NCBI GenBank assembly: GCA_002105175.1
Contig: MCGE01000010.1
Span: forward strand, 744,001 to 808,000
Direction: 5' to 3'
DNA: 64,000 nt
DNA from: Absidia repens
Taxonomy: Eukaryota; Mucoromycota; Mucoromycetes; Mucorales; Cunninghamellaceae
Both the position numbers and the translations under genes were made by a program. The notes beneath the pieces are model-generated. The model saw only the letters and a list, made by a program, of their open reading frames with translations, searched no databases and was not told the DNA's origin. Shown here piece by piece: positions 1 through 9,969 of the stretch. How positions within the stretch are numbered: the first letter of the stretch is position 1; each line of letters starts with the position of its first letter.

Positions 1-3000
1 GAAAGTATATGATGGCAATCGTCAGAGTCCGCCGTCCATACACGTAGAGTACTGTCCGCCGCCGCTGAAACCAGGTAATTCTTCGTCAAACCAAGTAGAC
101 CAACCAATATTGTATGACCTGCAAATCAAAAAAAAAAAAAAAAGTCAGTGAATAAATCTACATGCCCCTTCCTCATTTCTCTCTATACTTTTTTTTTTTT
201 CCTATTACCTCGTAAAACCCTTTCACAAGTACCATCAATCATGTTGAATACCCGAATAGATGAATCCATACTACCAGAGATACATCGTTGCCTTTGAGCA
301 TCAATGGCCACCGAGTATACCTTTTGTGTGTGTCCTTCTAATTGGTGTTTCAGCAACCCTGTTTCCAAATCCCAAAGCCTAACAGTGCTGTCATAACTTC
401 CACTAGCCAATGTATTTCCGTGCGCCGCCAATGCCCGGACAGAATCTTTATGACCCTCTAACAAATGGACAAAAAATGGATTGAAATCATGTTCGTGTGG
501 TTGTTGATGCTGATTGTGGTGTTTTGGTTGCTGATCTTGTTGTTGTTGTTGCTGTTGTTGTGGTGGCTGGAATGAATTCGATTGCAAGCCATTGAAGAAA
601 AATAATAGATTGTTTTGTGGTTGTTGTGATAATGAAGATGATGAAGATGATGATGCTGTTGATGTTGAGGGTGGTGGTGCCATTGCTGCTGTGGATGGAT
701 CCTCATCCATCATGGTATCCTTTGGTTGTCGGTATTGTGCGTCAAATCCAAAAATACTGCTATTTTGCTGCTGATGTTCTTGTTTGACTTCTTGAGAATG
801 TCTCTGTTGATGACGGTGATGATGATGGTGGTGGTGGAGGTGATGATGATAATGATGATGTGATGCTTGCTGATTTTGTGATTGAGGTTGTGACCGTCCC
901 GGAAGATAAGGTAATTTCCACACACGTAGAGTCATATCTCTTGATCCACTAACAATCAAAGGATGCGATGGTTGAATCACAGTCGCGCCGTCGTCGTTCA
1001 CCACTGGCGTCGGCATGACAATATGGAGACACCGCACAGTACTCGTGTGACCACGAAAGACAAAGCGACAAATACCATTTTCTATATCCCACACTCGTAG
1101 TGTTCGATCTGTAGAGCCAGTCACCAAAGTGTTTCCAACATATTGAAGTGCCCACACACCACCTTCGTGCCCACGTAGAACGCGTCGCAGCATGCCCGTT
1201 TTGATATCGTGTACATTGATATAGTTGTCATCGAATCCTGTGATAATCTTGTCGTCATCAAATTGCAAACAGGTGACCACCTCGCCGTGACCTTTGACTT
1301 GCTGTCTCTTAACTCGGTTGTGTTTCCAATTTTGTCGCACCTTGTGATGGTTTTTGTAGATTCGCTTGAATGGATGTACGTCATTGCTGTCAGTGTAGTT
1401 GTTGTCGTATCCAATATAAGCATCATCGTCCATGGTATCGAAATTCGGTGCAGATAATTCGGTGCGGTGAAGTTGTGTGGGGTCAGCTGGCGCGTAGGAT
1501 AATGGGTAGTCGTATGGGGATTGGTTCAAAAAGGATGCATCGCTGCTTTCATGCTTCAATTTTTTGATAGGCGATAGATATGGTGAGGTTGCCATTCCAG
1601 TTTTCATTGATAATGATGATGATGATGATGATGATGACGGTGCCCCTAAGTCATTCAGATGATATCGTTGTTGTTGTTGCTGTTGTAGTGTTCGTTGGTG
1701 AAGGTGTTCCAGTTGTTGTGAATATGGATGAGAAGTATAAAAATGGTGTTGTTGGTGAGGAAATTGTTGGTAAAGGTGCGCAGAAGTAAGTCCATACCGT
1801 TCGATTTCAGCAGCTGTGACGGTAAACCCAGCCTCTACAATTTTGGCCCGCCATAGATCAGCATCTTGTTCAATAGCATATTTCCACAGTCTCGACACGC
1901 CAGAAGCACGACACAAAGAGCGAACGTCCAAATATAATAAAATTTGCCGAGAGAGTCGACGCGGTAAACGAGCAATAAAGTCCAACTTGAGAGCTTGCAT
2001 AATCATATCACTGGCAAACCGTAAAGATGGCATAGAAGATCGACGCAATAGTTGGAACATCAAATAATTTTGGATATCAGTGGGAAGAATGTCATATGTG
2101 CGAAGCAGAGAAGAGAGACCACCATCTACCATATCCTCCATGGAAGAATCGTCATCATGTACAATATCCATCATTGCTGTTGTAGTAGATGTCGTTGTAT
2201 TTGCTGGCTCCGTAATAATATCAGCGCCAACGGCAGTAGAATCATCCATAGCAGTTGATTGATGCTCAAGTCTACGAGGGCTTGAAGGCCAAGCTTCATC
2301 ATTGGGATCAATATCAGATATTGGAGAAGGTAATGCAGAGCTGGGACTATCGGCCATAGCAGTAGTAGTGGTAGCTTCCATGGTATCAGTTGACGGTAAG
2401 TGAGTGGCAAATTCCGGAAGTAGTGACACCAAAGATTGGGACGAAGAAGAAGTTGTGGAGGCATCATTGGCAGTAGATACAGTAGCCGTGATAGCAGCAA
2501 CAGGATCAGCCGGAGTATTGATATGATAGTTTGTTTCGAGAGTCAATCCATTGTTGTCCAACTCCGTTGTAGTCGTAACACCAAGACTAGTAGTGGTAGT
2601 ATCCATTGTTGTTGTTGTTGCAGTGGCATTGAGGTTGTCACAGTATTGTTTTTGCCGATAAGACCAAAGATCATAGCTAGGTGATAGGATAGTGCGCACA
2701 CTTTCTAACTGTGTTGATGCTGGTCGTTTTCGCTGTGATGTTTCATCGTTTGGCGGGAGATCTTCAGACTTCACGGTCAACAAGGTTGGCTGGGAGGTGA
2801 GGGGTTCATTATTTTGAGAGTAGGTATGGTGTTGTTGGTGTTGTTGGTGTTGTAGAAGAGTATCAGAAGGATCGATTTCTTCAAGTAACGCCGGTCGATT
2901 ATTCAAAGTAAACTTGATTCGTTTCAACTCGGGGGGAGTTGGAGTATCAGCAAGAGGGTATATAGAAGAAGAGGTAGAAGGAGACGAGGAATGTTGAGTT

Positions 3001-3203
3001 GAGTCGAATACAAGAGGAGGTAAAAAAAGGGTATTTAACGAATTCAGTTGTTGAGATGGTTGAGAAGAAGAGTGTTGCTGTGAAGGAAAATGACCATTAC
3101 CCTGCTGAGTAGCATCCTGGTTCTGTCGATTGGGAGTGGCGGAAGGTGATGGTAATGGTGAAGATAATTGAATGGACGATATTGACATTGGACTACTTCC
3201 CAT
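1..3203 (-). CDS. CDC4: Cdc4-type F-box/WD40 protein, SCF substrate receptor (3' end cut by window edge)
   Basis: Exons (minus): 209-3203 and <1-118; the intron 119-208 runs from GTAATA to TTTGCAG and keeps frame. I start at the ATG at 3201-3203, because the in-frame extension upstream is only phenylalanine, serine and tyrosine from homopolymer DNA. The first ~370 residues are low-complexity (S, T, Q, N). A dimerisation-like segment (~373-400) precedes an F-box (~405-450, with LPRRLSRQILLYLDVRSLC). WD40 repeats start near residue 638 (GHGEVVTCLQFDDDKI). Family knowledge: the F-box binds Skp1 of the SCF ubiquitin ligase and the propeller binds phosphorylated substrates such as CDK inhibitors. 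The piece at 1-118 continues the propeller (GHTILVGLLGL, SAAADSTLRVW). Odd: a ~130-residue H/Q/S-rich insert (~775-905) splits the WD40 region. At least one more repeat must lie beyond the left edge. Confidence 0.9.
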
Positions 3204-4097
3204 TGATACAAGTGTATATAAATGGGAATAATAATAGTATAAATATGTAATCGATGAGTAAGTGAAAGAAGAAGACGAAAAAAAAAAAAAAAAAAAGGGA
3301 AGGTACACACCATTCAAACGAGAGCTTTTTGAAGTAACGACAAACAGAGAAACCCCCTACATTTAAACACCGCATCTACGATGTTATGTAGGGAAGAGAG
3401 TCCCTTTCATACCTTTTGATCGGATACCGGAACTGAAAAAGAGTGTAAATAAATTGAGATGGGGCAAGTGATTTTGGGACACAGTAAAAATAAAATTGAT
3501 ATGGGGTGCAAATGGCCTAGTATTATAATTTTCATCTTCAGTACTTACCTGTAATATTCATCGACTGTGCTACCGCTAATAAAGACAGAAAAGGCATGGC
3601 ATCAGAAGTTAAAAGTCTCAGGCATAAAAGCCCATTTGAGACGCTATGAATATCCACACCAGCAGTGAGCATTATAACAAAGGAAAGAAAACAGCAATTA
3701 CAGCGCCAAAAGGCACAGAAACAGAAGGAAGGTAGGCTTAAAGCCTCTTAATGCCATAAAAAATATGACTATTGTTTGACGTTATTATATCATATCGTCT
3801 TACTATATTGGCAACTTACGCTTCGGCACACAAGTACAAAGAGCTGCTTGATTTTTCCAATAAAAATTTGCCAGGCAAAACTCGAATGAACAAAAATAGC
3901 CAACTTTGGGGCGTCTCGCTGTCTTACTTTTTCCACCGTCCCAAAATTTTGTATAGTCATTTCGAAAGAATCCACGCAACCAAAAAAAAAAAAAAAAAAA
4001 AAAAATAGTCGGCGCTTCAAATGACTACAAAAGGCAGCAGGACGGCCTTCTGTATCTCTCTCTTTCTATTCCCAACATTCTTCGGGTACAAGATTAT
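3204..4097. other. Intergenic gap between CDC4 and the AP-4 sigma gene
   Basis: No coding region seen. This is the shared upstream region of two divergent genes. It holds A runs at about 3280-3297 and 3980-4005. A minus-strand splice-donor-like GTAAGTAC near 3541-3549 may belong to a 5' UTR intron of the Cdc4 gene. Short ORFs here are lysine or phenylalanine homopolymer artefacts. Confidence 0.5.
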
Positions 4098-4585
4098 ATG
4101 ATTTCGTTTGTACTGATTGTTAACAAAACCTGCCAAACACGGTTTGCCAAATACTATACCTCTAAACTAAGCGAAGACTTGCCCTCGTTTGAACATGCCC
4201 TCGGGAAAAAATGTGTAGGGCGACCTCAGCATCATGTAAGTAACAATGACCAAGCCCTGTTTTTTTAAATACACATATATAGGATGACATACTGATGAAC
4301 TTTATTTTATTTTTTGAACCCAATCACTTGGTCTTCAGTGCTTATTCTTTCATTATGAGGGATTTGATATTGGTAAGACAAAAATAAGAAACGAGATGAT
4401 ATACTAAAAATGAATACCTTTTAGTATATCGTCCTTATGCTTCCCTTTATGTTATTGTGGGCTCACCAGCTGATCAAGAGGCAAGTGATGATATAAAATA
4501 TGTTATATTTTTAATTCTAACCATTGTTATTTTTTTTCTATTTTAGAACGAATTTGGGGTACTTGAATGGATACAACTGTTTGTA

Positions 4586-4620
<35 letters not shown>

Positions 4621-4938
4621 CACGTCCTTTTTCTTTGCTTGTGCTTTACTCTATGATCTGACTTGTATTTTCGCAATAATGCATGACTTTTTTTTATAGA
4701 ATCCATGGATATCTACTTTGATAAAGTGGTAAGAGATCATTTAGATATAAGGTTTTTTTATGATATTTATCTCTTTCTCAAACTATAGACAGAATTGGAC
4801 TTTGTGTACCAGCTTGAAAAAGTGCACATGATCATGGAAGAAATATTACCAAAAGGAATACTGGGCGAATCGAATCAAGAAAGAATATTAGAACCACTAT
4901 CGCAATTACAAGAAACTCCGTTTGAATCACGATCCTGA
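4098..4938 (+). CDS. AP4S1: Adaptor complex sigma subunit, AP-4-like
   Basis: Six exons: 4098-4235, 4339-4372, 4425-4480, 4547-4586, 4700-4728 and 4789-4938, giving 148 residues, the usual size of a clathrin-adaptor small chain. The protein starts MISFVLIVNKTCQTRFAKYY and carries YRPYASLYVIVG, LFVESMDIYFDKV, TELDF and KVHMIMEEI, the sigma longin-fold signature. VNK..QTR..KYY at the start and KVHxIxxE, ExNxxRILxPL at the end fit AP-4 sigma better than AP-1, -2 or -3 as I recall those sequences. Role (family knowledge): core of the TGN coat that sorts cargo such as ATG9. Intron 3 has a GC donor (GCAAGT), and intron 4 starts with GT followed by a ~30-nt A run. The next gene starts 235 bp downstream on the same strand. 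No single exon exceeds 150 nt, so ORF-based calling would miss this gene. Splicing is sure; AP-4 rather than another AP sigma is likely. Confidence 0.85.
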
Positions 4939-5173
4939 AGCAAAGTTGTCACTCACACTTTTCCCTATCTACTTACTTTTTGGATTTCTTGCCACACTTT
5001 TATTTTTGGGAGTACTTGCTATTCATTGGATGATAATAAAATGGGTATTCTCGGGGTTGGAATCTCTCTATCTTAACCTCTGTTGTCTATATAGTTTATC
5101 TTCTTACAATTCTCCCCTCTCTTCTTCTTCTTCTTCTTCTTCTTCTTTATTTTATTATTTTTATTTTATTTTG

Positions 5174-8077
5174 ATGAATATGAATGACGACCACCTTGAT
5201 GATGGTCATCGTGCATATACTGAATATGAACAACATCCATCCAAATTTGAATCATCAAAAATCGAATATGAAGACAGCAAAAGTAGTCAAATGAAAGTGG
5301 AATCGAACGACTTGGAAAATCCTAGACACCCTGATGCTGGTACTGAAAATCTACAAGAAGGCACTCAACGTGGATTAAAGACAAGACATATTCAAATGAT
5401 TGCTTTGGGTGGTTGCATTGGGTAAATATTATATATATAAAAAGAAATGTCGTACCTGAATCATTATCATTGTACTTACTTTTTTTAATTTTTTTTTCCA
5501 TTAATGTAGTACTGGGTAAGCTCTGATTTCAAACCGAAATAGAATGTCACCCAAGGATAAACACCTAATTATTCTTTTTGTATCATCTAGTTTATTCTTG
5601 AACATGGGCATGAACGTAGCCACGGTAAGAAAAAACAAAAAACATTTTATTACCATTATTGAAACTTACTAATGCCATTACATTCATTTTACAGGCCGGA
5701 CCCGCAGGTGCCTTCATTGCTTATATTGTCAGTAAGTACCGCCTACCATGAATTTATGCAATACAATGTCCATTTGCTTATTATTTTCTACCTATTCTTG
5801 TATTAGTTGGTTTTATGGTGTATTGCATTATGACTTCATTGGGTGAAATGGCTGCGTTTATTCCAGTAAGTGCTTAAAGACTGATCAATTCAAACAAGAA
5901 GAAAAACCAGCATAAAGTCATATATGTACTCAGCTTTGTTATTTTTATTTAAGGTGTCTGGTTCCTTCAATCATTATGCTACTCGATTTGTTGATCCTGC
6001 TTTAGGATTTGCTTTGGGCTGGAATTACTGGTAAGACTTTGGAAATGATACCAATATAAATCAAGCGGCTGATAATAATGATCCGGTATTTTTTTTTTCA
6101 TTGACTAGGTTTTCTGTAAGTCTTTAATACAGTAGATCATAATAATATTTGAAAAACTATTCAAATGTATGAATGTGTACTCATTATATTTTTTCATTGT
6201 CTGATTTGGCGAATCTTTCCTTTTTATTATGAATAGTGGGTAAGTTTGGGAAGTAAAAAATATACATGGTACAAAGGTTAAGATAGATGATGACATGTTT
6301 TTTGATCTATTTCCTTTTTTGATTTTAGAGTGTAACTATCGCTACTGAACTTGCTGCCTCTGCTACTATCATCAAGTGGTGGAGTCCCGTCATGCCTGAT
6401 GCTGCTTGGTCAACTATATTCTTGGTCCTTATTATTGCGCTCAATTTGGTCAATGTAAAGTATGTATCGAAAAACTCTCTTGATATATGTGTAACTGTGT
6501 TATATCTCTTTTTTTAATGCTTCTTCTTTCCTTTTCTTTAAAAAATAGAATTTATGGCGAATTGGAATACTATTTTGCGATGATCAAAATCCTCATTGTA
6601 ATAGTATTTATTATTATTGGTAAATATTTATATATGCCACTACAGGGCAAAAATTTAATTACTAACATCGCATCAATCCTTTAGCTATCCTTGTCAGTGC
6701 TGGTGGTGTCGGTAATCAGGGTCCGATTGGTTTCAAGTAAGATCACCCACCGAGGGGGAAAATATGTCATACTTATTAATTTCTTCCATTTTCTTTTTCT
6801 TCTTAATTATTGGCTTTGATTAGATACTGGAATAATCCAGGCGCTTTCGCAGGTGGTGGTGTCGGTAAGTGCTAGAAGTTTGCTATAAAAATAAGACTTA
6901 TCACTCAATCATTATATATTCTTTGTTTTTAGGTACTGTTAGTGTCCTATTGTCGGCTGGATTTTCGTATCAAGGAACGGAAGTCGGTAAGTGCATACAA
7001 TACATTCACACACTCTTACTCTCATTCTCTGTTTTGAGGGTTTTTCGTGAGAAATTTATCTTTAAAGTATTTCCCACGTCAACATGATCATATTTTGTTA
7101 TTGACATTACCTTTTTTTTTTTTTTTTTATTATTCCCACCACTTGGAATTTAGTTGGTATCACTGCTGGTGAAGCGAAAAACCCTACTAAAGCTGTCCCT
7201 CGCGCAATTCGAAATACTTTCTGGCGAATCTTGGTATTTTACGTTGCAACCATTTTCTTGATTGGTCTCTGTGTACCTGCTGATGATCCACGTCTTGCCA
7301 ATGACGATGGAAGCCCAAGCACTTCTGCCATGACTTTGATTTTTGAACTGGCTGGGATCGAAGCGGGTGCCCATGTGATTAACGCCATTGTTTTGACGAG
7401 TGTCTTATCAGCTGCCAATTCATCCGTCTATACCACTGCTCGTACTTTATTGGGCCTTGCGCGAGATGGTAATGGTCCTGCTATTCTTGCTCAAACAAAT
7501 CGCTATGGCGCTCCCTGGATTGCCGTCCTGCTGTCTTCCATCTGTGGTTTTGCTGCATGTTTTGCTAGTATTTATAGTGCTAGTGTTGCCTTTTCATGGT
7601 TTTTGGCCATCACTACTGTCTCAGGGTTTATTAGTTGGTGGGGTATTGGTTTCGTGCATCTTCGCTTTAGGAAAGCGTATGTGAGACAAGGGCGGGATGT
7701 CAATGAACTGCCCTACAAAAGTCCTTGGTACCCATTCAGTGATCTCTTCTCGACTATTTTGTGTGTGTTGATTATTCTCGGTCAAGGTAATTAAAAATAT
7801 CTATTATACCAGTAAGACTAATATATTGTTTTTTTTTAAAGGATATACTGCATTCTCGCCAGAATTTGTATTCGAGACGTTTGCTGCTAACTACGTAGGA
7901 ATTATCCCTGCTCCTATTCTGTATGTGTGCTATAAGCTGATCATGCGCTCTAAGATTGTTCCTCTGGAAGAAGCCGATTTTGAAACTGGTCGCGTCACTA
8001 TGTATGAAATCGAAGATGCCGATGAAAAGGATAGAAACCGCCCATGGTGGCGACGTGCTTTGGAATACATCCTCTAG
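5174..8077 (+). CDS. Amino-acid permease, YAT (yeast amino-acid transporter) family, 15 exons
   Basis: Exons: 5174-5421, 5510-5515, 5591-5624, 5695-5731, 5807-5865, 5954-6030, 6109-6115, 6237-6239, 6329-6459, 6549-6619, 6685-6736, 6824-6864, 6933-6986, 7154-7786 and 7842-8077; 562 residues in frame. The cytosolic N-terminus (~1-70) is acidic. It leads into [20 protein letters not shown], the hallmark of TM1 in yeast-type amino-acid permeases, then [26 protein letters not shown] and [22 protein letters not shown]. About 12 membrane helices are expected. It should import amino acids at the plasma membrane by proton symport; the substrate cannot be read from the sequence. Odd: three microexons of 6, 7 and 3 nt are needed to restore conserved TM1 and TM4-region residues (see findings). 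A (TTC)n pyrimidine tract lies just upstream (5120-5150). AATAAA-like signals follow near 8260. Confidence 0.93.
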
Positions 8078-8329
8078 TCATATCATTGTGCCCTATTTTA
8101 GTCACATTTTTATCATTATTAGTATTATTATTATTATTACTATCATTCCTATTATCATCATCATCATTTATATCTCACCTTCTCCATCCCCACCTTTATT
8201 TTTTATCTGTTTTTTTAATTGATTGATCTATTGTCATACATATATGCTGTTGTATTTTTGATAATAAAAAATGAATGTATCATAATGTATGTATAGTGCT
8301 TTTAAGCCTGGTGGATTTTACTTGATAGA

Positions 8330-8407
8330 AAATTAGCCATGATTTCATTGTTGCCCAAAAATGTATTTCAAATCCCGTCCACGTGGAATATTTATTTACT
8401 CTCACTA

Positions 8408-8453
<46 letters not shown>

Positions 8454-9440
8454 TTTTTTTCTTTTTTCTTCCTCCTCATTCAACTTTTTTGAGTTTGGAA
8501 TGGACTTAGATTAGTGCCAGGACTAGTTTAGAAGCGTTTTCAGAAAAGGGATTACAAGATGCATGGGGAAACCCTTTCATTTTGAATTCAGGATTTGAGA
8601 CTTTCCATTAGTTGGCTTTTTAGAGCCTCCATTAGCTTAGTTTTGTGTTAGTTTGTCCATAGTTTACATTTATTTATGAATAAAATAAATATGTATCGTG
8701 TCTATTTACTCACTTCAATGAAAAGTGTTTCTACTATGATGTCTTGCACTAGAGATCCCTTTTTGCCATCGACCCTTTGCATTAATGCTGACTGTTTCTA
8801 TGCTTCCACAAGGAAAGATATTGTAATGACTTGTAGGTACATTATATTAGCTTCCTTTTCACAATACTGTCTTTGTACTAGTGTTGTTCATTATTTAGAT
8901 CTCACACAGTCTCACTCATGCATCCACAGGTCCCTCCTTCAAATCCTTTGTTACATTGTTGCAATGAATCCCACGCTCTTCGTTTAGTCTAGTTTATTAT
9001 CTATAAGATTCCTTCAAATAAAATATGCATTTTATTACACATCCTCTGAACCATTATATAATGATCAATGTCGTTTTGGTTGCTGTTTTATGAGAGGCCT
9101 GTCAAGCGCCTGAAGCCAACTCATACTTTATGACCGCGTCCTAGGAACTGGCCGACAGTCCGGGAACACTTGATATCAAAGTTGGCGCTATTGTCATTTC
9201 TTCATTTATTTAATCTATCCGAAGTCGTGTCATCAGTGTATGGTGCTATAGAGCATACTCTACTATATTATGTCTTACCCTCAAGACTATTTCCTTCTAT
9301 TTAGAAGCCCGCCGACTGATTGTTAGTTCTATGTAGATCATTTGAAATGAAACGTGATCGTATCACTACTCTATCATTCACATTCATCAACCTAGACTAC
9401 ACAGTCAGCGTGAACTCCCCTAAAGGCCGGTATAGCCACC
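8330..9440 (+). repeat. Dispersed repeat family, copy A
   Basis: Contains TTTCAAATCCCG near 8368, a pyrimidine tract, the conserved core AGATGCATGGGGAAACCC (8557-8574) and a downstream AATAAA-type signal. A tail near 9345-9410 matches the far ends of the inverted copies at 43.6 and 55.0 kb. No open reading frame of note. Boundaries are approximate and no target-site duplication was found. Confidence 0.7.
8411..8444. repeat. (CT)n microsatellite
   Basis: Uninterrupted CT dinucleotides followed by a T run, inside repeat copy A. Confidence 0.9.
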
Positions 9441-9969
9441 ACCAGACTGCGTACGCTACATTTATTTATTCATCCATTTGCATATGGTGTAATAAGAAGA
9501 CGCATAAATCCCCGCACGTTAAGTCAATTGACCCTTAAGGAACTCGCCAGAAAAGTTAAAAAAGGCAAAGGCGTAACACTATCCCATTAAACCGACACAT
9601 GCTTCTATAGTCAAATCCTGCAGAACCTCTTCTGTTTTTTCCAAAGTCAAAATTATACGTATTCATACGTCCAGCACAATAACTTTGGATTCGAGAATTA
9701 TTTGTGCTATGAGACAAATCAAAAATATGGAGCAATATGTGAAGATTAAATCAAAAGTCAATATAAACCAACATTTATTTTATTTTATTGAGGATGTGTA
9801 AAGCAAATAGAGGGTCGAGGAGTAAGAGAAAAGATTACAATACGTATAAGTGGATAGGGCAAACTAAAGATATGAAGAGTATACAAAATGAAATAAAAAG
9901 CAAACTAACTAAAACGGTAGGGGGTAGGGGAGTGGAGGGGGAAATAATATAAAGGGGGTTTCTAAATTT

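Larger units (their letters stand above)
8078..9969. other. Intergenic gap with repeat copy A
   Basis: After the permease 3' UTR, most of this gap is one plus-oriented copy of the dispersed repeat (about 8330-9440). A (CT)n microsatellite lies at about 8411-8444. Nothing coding seen in 9440-9969. Confidence 0.6.

Noticed and set aside
3204..3317. N-terminal extension of the Cdc4 protein up to 3317
   Set aside because: The extension is only Phe/Ser/Tyr from a T/A-rich homopolymer region; the ATG at 3203 opens normal composition.
8676..8987. 103-residue ORF inside repeat copy A
   Set aside because: Not conserved in other copies and no family features.
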